A stretch of DNA of 64,000 nucleotides, taken from Rusavskia elegans (taxonomy: Eukaryota > Ascomycota > Lecanoromycetes > Teloschistales > Teloschistaceae). The notes beneath the pieces were generated by a model, which worked only from the letters and a program-made list of their open reading frames with translations, was not told the DNA's origin and searched no databases. Of this stretch, positions 51,284 to 64,000 are shown piece by piece. The first letter of the stretch is position 1. Every line of letters starts with the position of its first letter. The stretch is taken from assembly GCA_011316305.1 (NCBI GenBank), contig SAUG01000092.1, positions 124,001 to 188,000 of the forward strand, given 5' to 3'. The position numbers and the translations under genes were made by a program.

Positions 51284-54250
51284 TAGATATTTATTTCGAC
51301 TATCGATAAAAAGGTAAACCTTTAATAAAACTTTTCTATACTATTAAAATTATTATTAGATACCTTTTATAGTTATCGGCGCCTATTTATAGTAGGCTCG
51401 AAATAGCTATATATAGCCGTTAGTATTTCGAATAACTAGTAGATAAAAAGGTTATATCTGTACCAGTTTTAACTTTTATTAATACTTTTAGTAAATTACG
51501 AAAAATATATAGGTTTCTAACCGGTATTTATAATACTATTATAGCCCTAAATTAGTATAAAAGGAAAAGACAGGCGAATATATTATTTCTAAATAAATCT
51601 ATCCCTATTATTTATTCTATAATTCTATATATATATTTATACGATTAATTATTCGGATTTATAATTGTTTTTCACGAATTAGTACTAGAGGTACTAATAG
51701 ATCAGATTATACAATTATTTGGACTCGAATCTTTTATCGAAAACTCAATTAAAGACTTCCGAAGGAGCTAGATCTGGACTAAAACCCAGAGGGAAACCGT
51801 AATCTATTTAACTTTAATTAACTCAATTTTAATTCGATCGATCGGGCTAGGCCGAGAGGATCCACTGTCTAGTCTTTCTATATTTTAAAACTAATTTATT
51901 ACTTCTTTATATTAGCTCTAGACCTTTATATAAGTAATTTCGGCGATATTATTCGTATACTATAACCTTTACTAGAATAACTCGCCTTAAAAGGAGAAAA
52001 TTAAGCGTCTATAGTTATTATTCGCTATATAATAGCCTTTATAGGTAATTTACTATAGTAGTAAAGTAATTCTAGTTTTATATCTCTAATTATAAATCGA
52101 GGATATATTAAATACCTAGTTACTAAAAAAAAGAAAAAAGATTTTATCTTTAATATTATTACTAACGCCAGATATTGTTATCGAGCTCTGTTTAAAAGAT
52201 TAAAAAGCGATAAATTATCTATAATATAGCGGGAATATTTCTTCTAGTCCTTCGGTATAAAAAAGGAATAATCTATTTTAATTAAACTTATTCCGGAGTT
52301 AGATATTATTAGAAATAAGCTAATTAATACCGCCAACTCGGAGTATAATAGTATTATAAAACAGGTTTAATAGGTATATTTATTTTACTCTAAATAATAT
52401 TACAGGATACTGATCTTTAGGTTTTATTCAATACTATTTTTAAGCCTCGAGTCTAAAATAAATATTATACGGAGTTAAAATGCTTTCCTTTTCTTTCCGG
52501 CTAGGCTCGTTTATAGTTATCTAAAGTCTATTTTAAAAGCTACTATATATAAAAGTATACGTATATATCGATTATTACTCTAATACTTCTTCGTCTATAG
52601 CGAAAAGATAAGTATATTATAATATATTACTATAAAGCTATAGAGTTAACTATATCCCGCTATTTAAATATAGACGTTATCGACTATATTATATACTATT
52701 TTATAGTAATAGCTAAAAGTAATACGGTTATCCTAGCTCTAAAGATATCGGCCTCTAATTATAAAAATATAGATTTCGTTCTAAAATAGTTCTATAAATT
52801 ATTCTAACGTTTCTATAAATATACCGCTATTTTATATTTACTTAACCTCCGACGAAGCGAGTCTTCTATTTTCTAATATAACGAGATACTAGTAGAATTA
52901 GTCTGCTAGAATTATATTAACTTTAATAATAAATTAAATATCGACGGTAATAATAGTCTAGATTAGTATAGATCTCTTTTCTAGTATAATTAATTTACCG
53001 AGTCTTTTACTATTAATAGCGATTAGTTAAAAAAAGCCGGAAACTTCTTTAATTTTATAAGCCGCCCGAATATATATATAGGCCTCTATTTTACTAATAT
53101 AGCCGCCGAGTATACTACGTTTAATAACTATACGACTTTTATAGGTAAAAGTAAATATAAAAAATATAAATTAAAGGTTACTAAAATAAATAAATAGAAT
53201 ATTTTTAAATCTCTATTCTAAAAAGAATAATTCTAATAGATTTTCCGGTTTATAATTATAAACTCCTTTTAATATAGCGAACCCGATCTTTTCTAATAGT
53301 TTACCGTAATTTCCGAAAAGTACCCGATACTATTTAATAGAATCCTCCTTTAATTAGAATAAACTAATAATATAAATATCGAAGCGAGTACCCGGATCTT
53401 AATTAGCGATAAATAGTATAAAGACTACTATATAGTTAGTACTATAGATGCTACCTATATTCGAATATTTAAATAGCCTATCCGAATAATATCTTTTATA
53501 TCTTATCTATATTTATAATTCTCTTCTCTATTATAATATATATATAGCTAGAACTACTAGTAATACTATATTACTTTCTCTAAAGCTAAAATTACTTAGT
53601 AATACCGAATAAATTTTCTTAATCGGTAAATCTTTTTAGTATTTTTAATTTCGTTTATAGACGCTATACTATTACTACCTCGAGCTACTACTTTTTAATA
53701 TAAGTTTTTTCTTCTATTTTTAGAATATCGCTTTATCCTTTTTTATCGTATTTTCTATTTTCTATATACTGATTCCCTTTCTACTAGAAAATCTAAATAT
53801 CGTATTACTTTTTAAATAGGTAATTTTATTAATAGAAAAAGCGATCGGCTAGCTTATTTAGATAGGATTTTCTTTTATAAACTTCTTTTATTATAGAAGT
53901 ATTTCTTTATATACGTAACCTTAGTAGAGTATATTAGAAATATAGAGAAAAATATAGATATTAATAGGGTCCTCTAGATTCTATTTAAAATATTAATAGA
54001 TAAACGGGATATTATAGGATTATATTATTTTAAATCTATAAGGAATTATATTCTCTAGATTTATACTACTAGGAAAGGGATAGATAGAATCTATCTATTA
54101 TATAGAAGGTAAAGGATTCAACTATACTATAATTACGATATTTAATTTATATAGCTATAAACTATATTAGGCCTAAATTTAAAATAGTTAGTATTTATAT
54201 TATATTATTTTTAAAAATTAACTAACTAATTATTTAATCTATTTATTTAC
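51284..54250 (+). pseudogene. A2 transposase, main segment
   Basis: The plus-strand frame opens directly after the GTTTA duplication. Near 51,460-51,540 it reads VPVLTFINTFSKLRKIYRF and then LTGIYNTI, equivalent to the Y-R-N-x-Y-R-x-L-x-G block of B and E, followed by KRKRQANILFL, equivalent to the ANVFPL block of B2. After the tRNA-like insertion the frame resumes at about 51,884 and runs to about 54,250 with RIP-type stops. The protein of roughly 1,000 residues is related to, but clearly different from, that of B. Confidence 0.6.
51631..51875 (-). mobile_element. 245-bp tRNA-like (SINE-like) insertion in A2
   Basis: Present in A2 but absent from A1. It is flanked by the 8-bp direct repeat TTCTATAT (51,623-51,630 and 51,876-51,883), as expected for a target duplication. 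It keeps CpA and TpG (GTTTTTCACG, AAAACCCAGAGGG). On the minus strand TAGTCCAGATC (about 51,772-51,782) resembles an A box, and GATTCGAGTCC (51,721-51,731) fits a B box. It is a likely tRNA-derived SINE, inserted after or too short for RIP. Confidence 0.55.
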
Positions 54251-55239
54251 TTTTTATTTTTAGATATTAAAATATAATATAGGATATAATACTATAAGTA
54301 TTAAAGGAAAGACTATTAGGAAAAAAGATATCTTTTTATCGCCTATTTATAGTACTTTCTTTATTTAAATTTCGTAACTATTAATCCTTTTCTTTATTAT
54401 CTACTATCTTCTTCGTTATCTACTATTCTCTTCGTTATCTACTATTAGCCTCTTTATTTTTTTCTATATTCTAATCCTTTTTCTATTATCTAATACTATT
54501 CTAAAATTTATATAGATAGCGTTTATAAATTAAAAAATTATATTAATAGAACTATAAATATCGGAACTAGAGTTTAGAAATAAAGATACGAATATATACT
54601 ATAAGAGAAGCGATATATATATATTTTTCAAACTAACTCGATAGTATTTAATAGCTTATAATAATTATTTTATATTATTAATTCTATATATAAACACTTT
54701 ATTCTTAATTATTTTTAACTCGGTAAAATACCCTCGCTACTATCGTTCTATAGTTTTATATTCTACTAAATATCTACCGTATCCGAATAATTTTATTAAA
54801 TTCCTTATACTAGCGTATAGTTAAGACATTTTATAATCGATTACGGACGCTATTCTATTTTCTATAGTAATCTAGAAAAAGATTAGTAAATATTACTTTA
54901 AAGCTAGAAGTAGGATATTTATAATAACGCTTCTAGTACTAGTTTAGGCAAGTAAATATTAGATTTACTACTTATTAGATATAGTAAAATTCGGGAAGAT
55001 AGATAGTATAGTTTTATTTAAAATTACGATTCTACTACTAAATATATAGAATTTAATAGATACTAAATAAAACTAAGTATTAACCGAACGGTTTATTAAA
55101 GCTTCTACTATTCGCGTTATAAATAGTAATTACGCGTTAGACCGCGTAGGTAGTAATTAGGAGAGGTTTATGAAATTAGATAGCGCGGATAGAAACTTCT
55201 ATAGGCTATTAATATATTAGTTTAATATTACTAGTACCA
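54251..55239. other. A2 region between transposase and convergent frame
   Basis: Very AT-rich, RIP-mutated. The part up to 54,945 matches 13,226-13,900 and the part after it matches 2,830-3,095. The two matches meet at 54,945, the position corresponding to the B1 insertion in A1. Confidence 0.65.
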
Positions 55240-55680
55240 GTACTGGAACTCTACGGTCCGATAACGGCTATATCTATTATAGATTGGCTCTATATTTTCT
55301 ATATCCTTTCCCTATACTTTCTACTATTACCTATATATTTTAATACCTTTTACCTATTTAATTTCTTTTATATCTTCTATTTATATAATTTCTATATCTT
55401 TAATCTATATATTTTAATAGTATATTTTTTAATAATTAGATTTTATTATATCTAATATTTATAATACGCTTTATATTTTTAAATTTTCTCTAGACTTTTA
55501 AACTTTATTATCTGATTCTTCTATAGCCTTTACGCCTCGTCTTCTATAGTATAAGTATTAAGTTAATACCTTCTATTTTACTAGCCTATTTCTAATAGTA
55601 TCTATAGCTAATAATTACCTTTTTATATAGTTCTTTCTATTTTTTCTAAGATTTTAATCGATAGGTATCTCTTTTTATAT
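55240..55680 (-). pseudogene. Lysine-rich convergent ORF remnant in A2
   Basis: Inverse counterpart of 2,360-2,870 in A1. The minus strand gives a basic frame with RIP-type stops, antiparallel to the A2 transposase. Conservation in both A copies and an analogous frame in B1 suggest it was a genuine part of these elements. Product unknown. Confidence 0.4.
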
Positions 55681-57142
55681 ATATTATATAACGGGCCTAA
55701 ATTATCTATCCTAGCGTCCCGAAAACTATTAATCATTATAAACCTCTATAGTGTCGGTTATATAGAGTACGAATACTAATTTAATAATAATAGCTCTAAT
55801 AGTACTAAGTAAATTCGGGATATTCTAGAGAAAAAACGATATATAATTATTTCTATACTATTAAAAGAGCCGTTCGATAGACGCTACGTTTAAATTAGGA
55901 GGGATTATTATATCTTAAAGTTTTAATCCTCTCGTATATCCTATATAGGTCCTTTTATATCTTTTCTACCCGATATTCCGAGATATATAAATTAATATTC
56001 GGCAGAATCTAGGGTTTTTATAGCTATTACTTTCGTTAAGATATAATATAAATAACTTCTTCTATCGCTCGTATTAGCTTCGTTACTAACTATTAATATA
56101 TCGCGTACTAGGAATAATTATCTATAGAAAAATAGTTATAGATAATAAGCCGAACCATAATATAAATAACGACCTTAGAAGAAACCTAATATATATCTAC
56201 TTCCTCTAATCCCGCTATATAATAGTGTTTATTTTCCCGGAGTTAGTATATACGCTTATATTCTTCTTTATAATAAAATCTTATTTTCTATCGCGATTCT
56301 ATAACTAACGAGTAGTAGTAGTATAAATAGCCTCGGCCTAATCTTACGATACGCTTTAGTATTTAAAAAAAACCTCCGATCTCGAGCTTTTTTTCTAAAT
56401 TTACTCCTAGTAACTATATTACCGTAATATATTTATTATATTCTTTAGCGATCGATATCTATAAACTTTTATTAACTACTACCGCCGAGATAGACTTTAA
56501 ACCGTATAGCTTTTAGCACTATAAATAGGATAAAGATAAAGGTAGAATATTAGATAGGCGATAGCGAGCAGGTAATTTAGATAATATATTATATTTATAT
56601 AGTCCTTTTAGTATTTCTAATTTAGAATTTTCGATATATCTTCTACGTATAGTAAGGGAATACTATATCTTTATTAATATAATCTAAATTAAAATAGCCT
56701 TTTAATACTTTCCTATTATTAATATTATATTAACGTCCTATTAATAGAAAGTCCTGCTATAATTTAAATTTAAACCTCCGTCTACTAAAATAATATTTTA
56801 AATAGAAACTAAAGAATAATTCTAGGTAATAGACTATTTAGCTAGATAGATAATAGATAGAATATTAATAGATATCATTATAGATAGTCGTTCGATAGAT
56901 TTTAAAGCGAATAGATTCTAGATAGAAAATCTGGCTTAATAGATAGTTATCTAAAACTTCGATTTAAAAACTATCTAGATAGCTATCCGATAACTATTAT
57001 ATATCGATAAGGAATTATAATATATATATTATCTAATTTAACTCTAAATATTTAAACTATCCGGTATAATATTCTATTTTATATAGTACTACGTTGATAG
57101 CCTTTTAATTTGCTATTGAGACGCTAGTATACGCCCCTAAGG
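55681..57142. other. A2 distal 3' region
   Basis: RIP-mutated sequence leading to the CCTTAG-type terminus at 57,142. The first 500 bp match 1,860-2,340 of A1. The last 900 bp contain several TAGATAG-type short repeats (56,830-57,000) and no readable frame. Confidence 0.5.
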
Positions 57143-57144
57143 TA

Positions 57145-58899
57145 CGTTATAGCTATAATCTATATATATCAGGTATATAAAGTCGTTAGACTATATTACT
57201 AAAAAGAAAATTAGATTTATCTTTTTTTTAAAAAAAAAAGGCTAGGATACTATCTATAATTTTACGATTAGAGCGACTATATAAGCTATATATAACGCTA
57301 TTGCTTTTATTCGCCGTAGAAACGTATCTCGCTATATCTTATATAAAAGATTTTCTAAATATCTAGTTAATCGGTTTAAATAGATAGTAGTTTTTACGCC
57401 TAATAAATATCCTATAAATCGAAACGGCTACTAAAAACTCGTTCTATACTATATTAAAGAAAGATAAAAAGATATTGGGTTTTTATATAAATATATAGAA
57501 AGGATAATATATTTCTAAAAGAGGCTTTAAAATTCTATATATTTATTGACTACTGTAAAATCTAACGCTAGAGCTTATAATAGCGATAGAAAAAATAAAA
57601 ATAAACTTTTAATATATAGCTAAAGGCTGCTAATAGATTCTAGAAGCTAATTTTTTTTTTAAAAATATAAGCTATATCTATAAATCGCCTAACTACTATA
57701 TTAACTAGTATTAAAACTACTACTTCTAATATCTCTATCTTTAAATTCGGCGATATACTTACTTTAGTAAAATTACTATCGAAGTATTATTAGCGAAGAT
57801 TATTAGAGTAATAGAATTATAATAGTAATAAAACTATACTTTTCAGTATATTATATATAAGATTACGGATAAAGATTTTTACTTTATATATAGATAATAA
57901 AACCTATATATATAAATAACCCGAGCTTTATCTTTTACTAGATAGTTTTAGATAATATCGTAGACGCCTAATATATAGCTTTACTTCGATCTAACGAGCA
58001 GTTATAGAAAAAGAAAAAGGTAGTAAATATCTAAAAGGAAGAAATATTAGATATATAACCTATAGTATAGCTAAAAAAAAGCTATATTATAATAGCGAAA
58101 GTATTATAGAAGTCTTTTTATAGAGTTTAGAATTAACGAATAGTAGAAAAAAGAACGATTAAACGATTAAATAATCTAGATAAAGAACGCCTAGTATATA
58201 ATTAAAGTAGTAAATCGTCTTAGTTTTTATAGAATTATAGAAGATAGAAAAAGATTAAAATAGAAACTTAGTTAGCTATCTATAATACTATATAAACTAG
58301 ATTTTCTAATTATATTATATTAATAAATAATAGCTACCGTATTCTAGATCTACTCTAGTTTCCTTTAATTTCCGACGAATATTAATAATATAATATTTCT
58401 AGAATATAATTATAGAAAATCTAAAAATAAAAATACTATCCGATGATTTTTTATAAAATATATTAAATATAGAATTCAATTTATTTTTACTAAAACCTTC
58501 TATTAATATAACCCGAACGAAAAGTATCCGCCGAATACTTAAACAATTATAGAAAAGAATTCTATCAATACGTTTAAACTATTAAATCCTTTTAGATAAA
58601 GGGTATATATTAGTAAAATTACCGATTTTAAATACAACTCGATTTTTAGATATACTATAGATATAAAAAATAAATATATATACTTTTAATTAAATAATAA
58701 ATAAATAAATATATACTAGTAAAAAAAGGCTAGAAATTATTAGTATTAGCTTTAAATTTATAGATTTAGAGAACTAGGTTTACTATAGTAATAGATATAT
58801 ATATAAAGGAATATAATATAGAGCTTCTAATAATCTACTTTATATACTTTTCGAAATATAAATAAAAACTCTTCGTCGTCTATTATAGAAGCAGATTTT
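57145..58899. other. Probable 3' region of element E
   Basis: RIP-mutated, no recognised frame. It lies between the end of A2 and the E transposase remnant and is probably the distal part of E. E has no visible terminus here and may be truncated by A2. Confidence 0.35.
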
Positions 58900-61300
58900 A
58901 TAGGCTAATATAACGGTTATAGATATCTAATTACTAGGAAGTCCTAGTATCTATTATTATTTACTATTATAATTTTTATTTCTTTTTTATTTTCTTCTAT
59001 CTATTCGGAAAATAGAAGAAAATCGCGTATAAAGAAAAGGTAGTAATAATAAATCTAATATATCTTTTCCGAAAGGTTCGACTCGTTCTCTAGATATAAA
59101 CTAGCGAGAAAGAAGCGGAAATACTATTAGAAACTTTTTTTTTTAGAAAAAAAGTTGAATAATATTATATTTATTAGTTCTAAATATAGCAAGCTTATAA
59201 CTTCTATATCAATAATTTTAGATTTGTTAGAAACTTAATAGAAAATAGAATAGATATTTTAAAATAGTAATAAAATCTCGAAATATATAAAAGGAAGGGC
59301 CTTTTTACTAATATTTATCTTTATTACTAAACGTAATATAATTATTAGAGGTTATATACTCTGTAGTAATATTAGTAAAATAAAAAGTAATATAGATATT
59401 AGGGCTGCTCTAGACTTTTTAATAGATAAAAGTATTTTTATTAGTATTATTAATATTAAAAACCTCGTCTAGCTATTCGATTTAAAAGCGGTTTAACTTT
59501 TTCTTTTAATCTTCTATACTAATCTCGGTTAATTTATTATCGAAATCGATAGAATTTTATCGCGAGGGTAAAATAGATATAGATATATAATAGAGTATTA
59601 GAGCTTAGCCGTATCTAAATATAGTTATCGTAGCGATAGAAACGTATTTATATAGTTTCTAAAATACTTTATAGTTAGCTTTTAAATTCTAATCTATATT
59701 ATTCCTATCTTTTAATAATATTTTAAATAAAAAGGTCACTATATTAATTTTAATAATATAGGTAAAATATTTAATAATATAGTTAGTAGCGTTAAAATTA
59801 AAAGTAGTACTAAAGCGATATATTATAGTCGAATTCACTACTTTTAAATAATATAGCTTAATATAACAGGGCTTTAGCTACGTATAGAAAAGAATCGGAA
59901 TAATAATTAATATATATATATATTTCTATATTTAATTGCTTTTCAAATAGTATAGCGGTAACTATAATTTCGCCTAGCTAGAAAGGAAAAGAAATTTTCT
60001 AAACTCGGAATAGTACTTTTACTATATTTTAACTATAAAAATAGCGTTAAAAAAAACCTACTAGATAAATTTTATAATTCCTATATATTCCGAATAGGCT
60101 ATACTAATAGGCCGAATTTTAATAAAATTTAAAGAAGGAGAAATAGCGATTAGTAGACTAGATTTAGATTTTATTTCTATTTTTGAAAAAAAAAGTAGTA
60201 TCTTTAATTTTATTACTATAATAAATTAGATTATTTTCTTTTATCCTTTTCTATAGTAATATTAATATCTATTAGCAATCTATATATATTCCGGTATATA
60301 CCGAACGCGTTAATAAAAGTTAGTAGAAAAATAAAGAGAATTTTTTAAAATATAAAGAATTAAAAATCTACTCGCCTATATATTACTAGTTTAAATTTTC
60401 TATAAAGCGGAGATAATAATTAAAAGAGACCTAGTTATTTAGTATACGGTTAAATAGTAGGACGAACTAAATATTTAGCTATATTTTTAATAGCTAGCGA
60501 TAGGTCTATATCTTCCCTAAATTTTTAACGTAAGTTATTTTTATAGCGATATTCTAAATAGATATCTATACTTCGCTAAATAATATTTAAAGCGGAAATA
60601 ATATAAAAATTCTAATCTAAAGTACTAGTAGTAATTCTATCGATATTAATTCTAGAAAGATAATATATTATCTTAGATTTAATTTAAAACAAAAAGTATA
60701 ATACAGCTTCTATATATAAAAAATAATATTATAAGATTTATTTTTACCGATAGTATAGATTCGATCTCTATAAGATTATATAGATATCCTATAATAATAC
60801 GAGGAATCTCCGTAACGAAGATAAATAATATCGGAAAGAAAAATCGGTTTATTATTAAAATATTTAGTAAACTTCCTAGAGCAGGATATAATAGAAAAGG
60901 CCTATACTAAAAAATAATATAATTTAGATAGTTATTATATAAATCTAGCTATACTAATATATATTTTATCTCTAAATACTTTTAATTATAAAACTATACG
61001 AAATAGTTCTACCGGATTAAAAAAATATATAAAATATTAGAATAGATTTCTCGCTATATAGTTTTTTTAGGCTTTTTTTTAAAACGTTATAGTCGGAAGC
61101 TTTTTATTTTTTAAATCTAATATCCTTTACTTTAATAGAATAAAAGGTAGCTACTTTTTAATATATTTCTTTAACGTAGCGATTAAATAAAGGAGTCGCC
61201 GAATCTTATCGAAGCTAGTAAGAATCCCGAAAATCTTTAAAGGATTTTAATACTAGTAACGCGTAATATCCGTAACCTTATACTCTATCCTAAATAATAT
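58900..61300 (-). pseudogene. Transposase remnant of element E
   Basis: Minus-strand frame. At 60,255-60,310 it reads LTFINAFGIYRNIYRLLID, the best preserved form of the motif shared by A, B and E. The stretch 59,260-59,500 matches B1 at 6,900-7,130, and 60,960-61,300 matches B1 at 8,930-9,280, so gene order and length agree with family B, though the sequence is divergent. RIP-type stops occur throughout. E would be a third family of the same transposon type. Confidence 0.55.
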
Positions 61301-64000
61301 TATAAAATTCGTTATATTTTATCGCGAACGGGTTTAAAATAGAAGTGTTAAATTATCGGAAATAATAATAGTAGAACTTCGTCTTATAAAAGGTAGTATT
61401 ACTAACTAGATCTATAAAGCTTAAAACGATTATTTATTATCGATTCTTTTATCCTACTCTATATTTTTATCCGTATCGAACTTTTAAAAATTTTAAAGTA
61501 TAGAGGGTTTATTAATATTATTATCTAAATCCTATAATTTATCTACCGCTAAAATTTCCTCTCGTATAAAATCTTTCTTATCGTTATAGACTATAATCTT
61601 TAGAAAAAGGCTATTATTAAAAGCTTTTTCGATAGCTTTAAATATATTATTAGTAACTAAAATTACTGTCTAATTATTTAATTAGGTAATAGTTATTTAA
61701 TATTATCGAAAATCTATACTATTACGTCTTTCTCTATAATTTTACTAAGTATTTAGAAGCTCTATCTAGCTAGTTTTAAAAGGATATTATTTTTACCGCT
61801 ATAACTATAATTTTAAAAGTCGAAATTTTATATTTCTATCCGCTTTAAATACTCTTTATATAGTAAATGAAAGTATTGAATTTATAATAATTAATTAAAT
61901 ATACGCTTCTTTTTTCCTAGATTTTTATATATACCTATCTATTTATAAGAATTTAACGGCCGCTTTTTATAAATTTTAGCTTAGGCTATACTATTTTTCT
62001 ATATACAGGTTTATAGATAAAGCCCTAGATTATATATATTTGGTATAGCGAATTCCGATACTATTAAAATAGAGCCTTAAAAATAAATACCGAAGATTAA
62101 AAATAGGCGAAAATTTTAAAAAAATTTAGAAAACGATAGGAAAATTTAGAAAGGCCTAGAAAGTATTAATTAATTAATAAGATTTATAGCAGGTTTTATG
62201 AGAAATAGATAAAAACTAGCTAGGCTGTTAAAAGGAAATAGTAGCTAGGCCTAGGCCTTCTAGAATAGGAGCTAATAGGAAGTTTTAAAAAAGATTAGAC
62301 GGAATCCGAAACTATAGTATAGTTTTTAAACTATAGCTCTAATAATATATTTTAAATAATCGTTATAATGGAATATACTAATTGTTATAGAAAGGCTTAG
62401 TATATAGTATTAAATTTAAGTACTTTATACTAGAAAAAAAAATCCCTTTAACTAATCCGCCCTCTTTAATCGAGAATTCTATTAGGCTTATTAACTTTAA
62501 ATACGCCTATATTATCTTTTTATATATACTATTTATAGTATATCGTAGTAGCGCTAATAAGCTCGCTATCGCTACTATATCTAGCTTTATTCTAGGGGGT
62601 TTTTAGATAGTATTACGAGTAGATAACGCTTAATCTAATAATCTCTTTACTTTCTAGAAAACCGATTTATCTATTCAAATCGCGTTTAAAGTTATTAGAA
62701 AATTACTTTATAAGTATAAAATTAATTATAAATCGATATAGTAATAATAGAAAATAATTATAAGATTTTATATCTAGTTTAAATTTTCTATCCGCTAGTA
62801 ATAACTTATAGCTAGAAAATTATAGCGCTAATAAAATACCTAAAAAGGAACCCTAGAATAAGTAAACTAAAAATAATTTAAGTATTAATAAATAAATAAT
62901 TCGATTTCTTAGAAATTAAAGCTATTACGAAATTTACTAAAATATTCCGTTAGTAGTCGATATATAGGATAGGTTTTAGCGTATTAGAACTATAGTTAAC
63001 CCGCTTCTTTTTTTTCTAATTTTTATTTCCTTTTATTGTTCCTTATACTATTATAATATAATTATTCTATATATATAGTATATAGTCTTCTATTAGATAT
63101 TAGATATTTAGAAGATTATTTAATTACTCTTTTTTTTTAGCTAATAATTAGATATTTAGTAAAGTTAAAATCTAAATTTATTTTCTTATTTCTATTAATC
63201 TAATTTTTACTATTTTAGCTATTATATCTATTTATCGGCGTACCCGATCTTCTAATATATTAAAAAGTACTATATTTACTTTTTAGTATCAATTTAAAGA
63301 TTCTTTTACTATACTAGTCTAAAGTATAAAAAAACGAAGAATTTCTAATAATATTAATAAAGAATCTATATTCTATAAAATATCTAAAAAGATATAGTTT
63401 TAGTCTATTAAAATTATTTGGAAATCTTATATTAGAAAAAGTAATAATTATCCGGTTTATATTAGTTCCGTAGAATTAGATACTAAAAACGAAGATTAGA
63501 TTTATTAATATAATAAGCGTTAGTAGTTATTTCTTTTTAACTAATAATCGAAGAGAAAAGAAAATAAACTAAAGAGTCGGCCGGATATCTTTTCTAAAAG
63601 TAGTATATTAAAGATAGATAAAAATATATAAAAAAGAATAGAAATTCTACTTTTTAATTTCCTACTAGTATTCTCTAAACCAATAATTATCGCTTTATAA
63701 ATAGTTTTTTTCCCTAACTTTCTATAGAATATAGCTAATAATTATATAGTCGACGTCTACTATAACTAGTATCTAAGATAATAAATTCAATACTATTTAC
63801 TCTAAATTCTCTAAATTAAAGAAACTTAATAAATTATTAAGTAAAAAGTTAAAAAAGGATATAGAATCTAATAAATCTAGAAAGAAAATCCTAATTAATA
63901 AAAAATAGATATTCGAATTTTACCGATTAGCCTAAAATTAAAATAGTTTAATTATAAAATAAATATCGTATTCGATTTCTACTATACTTTAATTTATATA
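61301..64000. other. Probable 5' part of element E, running off the window
   Basis: By comparison with B1, the 5' third of E should lie here and its terminus outside the window. A plus-strand frame at 63,230-63,480 contains IKIIWKSYIRKSNNYPVYIS, and 63,540-63,640 is basic. I recognise neither. RIP-mutated throughout. Confidence 0.35.

Larger units (their letters stand above)
51279..57142 (+). mobile_element. Element A2, right part up to its 3' terminus
   Basis: Continues A2 beyond copia 2. It is colinear in inverse with all A1 pieces. The right end, read inverted, is CCTTAGGGGCGTATAC, followed outside by TA (57,143-57,144), the same terminus type as in family B and the small elements. Contents: transposase to about 54,250, an AT-rich gap, then the convergent lysine-rich frame. 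Confidence 0.7.

Overview
The window is a solid block of nested, decayed transposable elements from an AT-rich compartment of a filamentous ascomycete genome (Pezizomycotina; the species cannot be named from this sequence). Almost everywhere the dinucleotides CpA and TpG are nearly absent and TpA is in excess, while CpG stays common. This is the mark of repeat-induced point mutation (RIP). No intact host gene was found. Protein reading frames can still be followed, but they are broken by TAA and TAG codons that look like mutated CAA, CAG and TGG.

Three long related elements dominate. Family A is present as A1 (minus strand, in pieces from about 1.8 to 26.4 kb) and A2 (plus strand, about 42.9 to 57.14 kb). 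Family B is present as B1 (minus, 3,096-13,225) and B2 (plus, 27,596-38,371). A third relative, E (minus), runs from about 57.1 kb off the right edge. All carry remnants of one transposase type with the recurring motif F-G-x-Y-R-N-x-Y-R-x-L. It resembles Plavaka/CACTA-like fungal transposases, but that assignment is tentative. Ends that can be read begin CCTTAG and are flanked by TA. Downstream of the transposase, B1 and both A copies carry a lysine/arginine-rich reading frame on the opposite strand.

Two full-length Ty1/copia elements of one family are present, one on each strand: 15,242-22,836 (+) and 43,622-51,278 (-). Each has 176-bp LTRs and a perfect 5-bp target duplication (GATAG and GTTTA). 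Their primer-binding site matches the anticodon loop of initiator tRNA-Met, as in Drosophila copia. Each has an extra reading frame between pol and the 3' LTR.

Between 22,871 and 25,723 lie three small elements of about 0.8 kb with TA/CCTTAG-type ends. Each contains a tRNA-like module with A box, B box and T-run, and each is far less mutated than its surroundings. A similar tRNA-like insertion of 245 bp sits in A2, and a CpG-rich element of about 325 bp sits near the left edge.

The pieces can be put in order. A1 was one element into which B1, copia 1, small element 1 and the pair of small elements 2 and 3 inserted; removing them restores colinearity with A2. A2 was in turn split by copia 2 and by the short tRNA-like insertion. 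Tandem repeats include a (CTA)n tract of about 545 bp inside B2, a 12-bp and a 7-bp minisatellite, and an (AAT)n tract.
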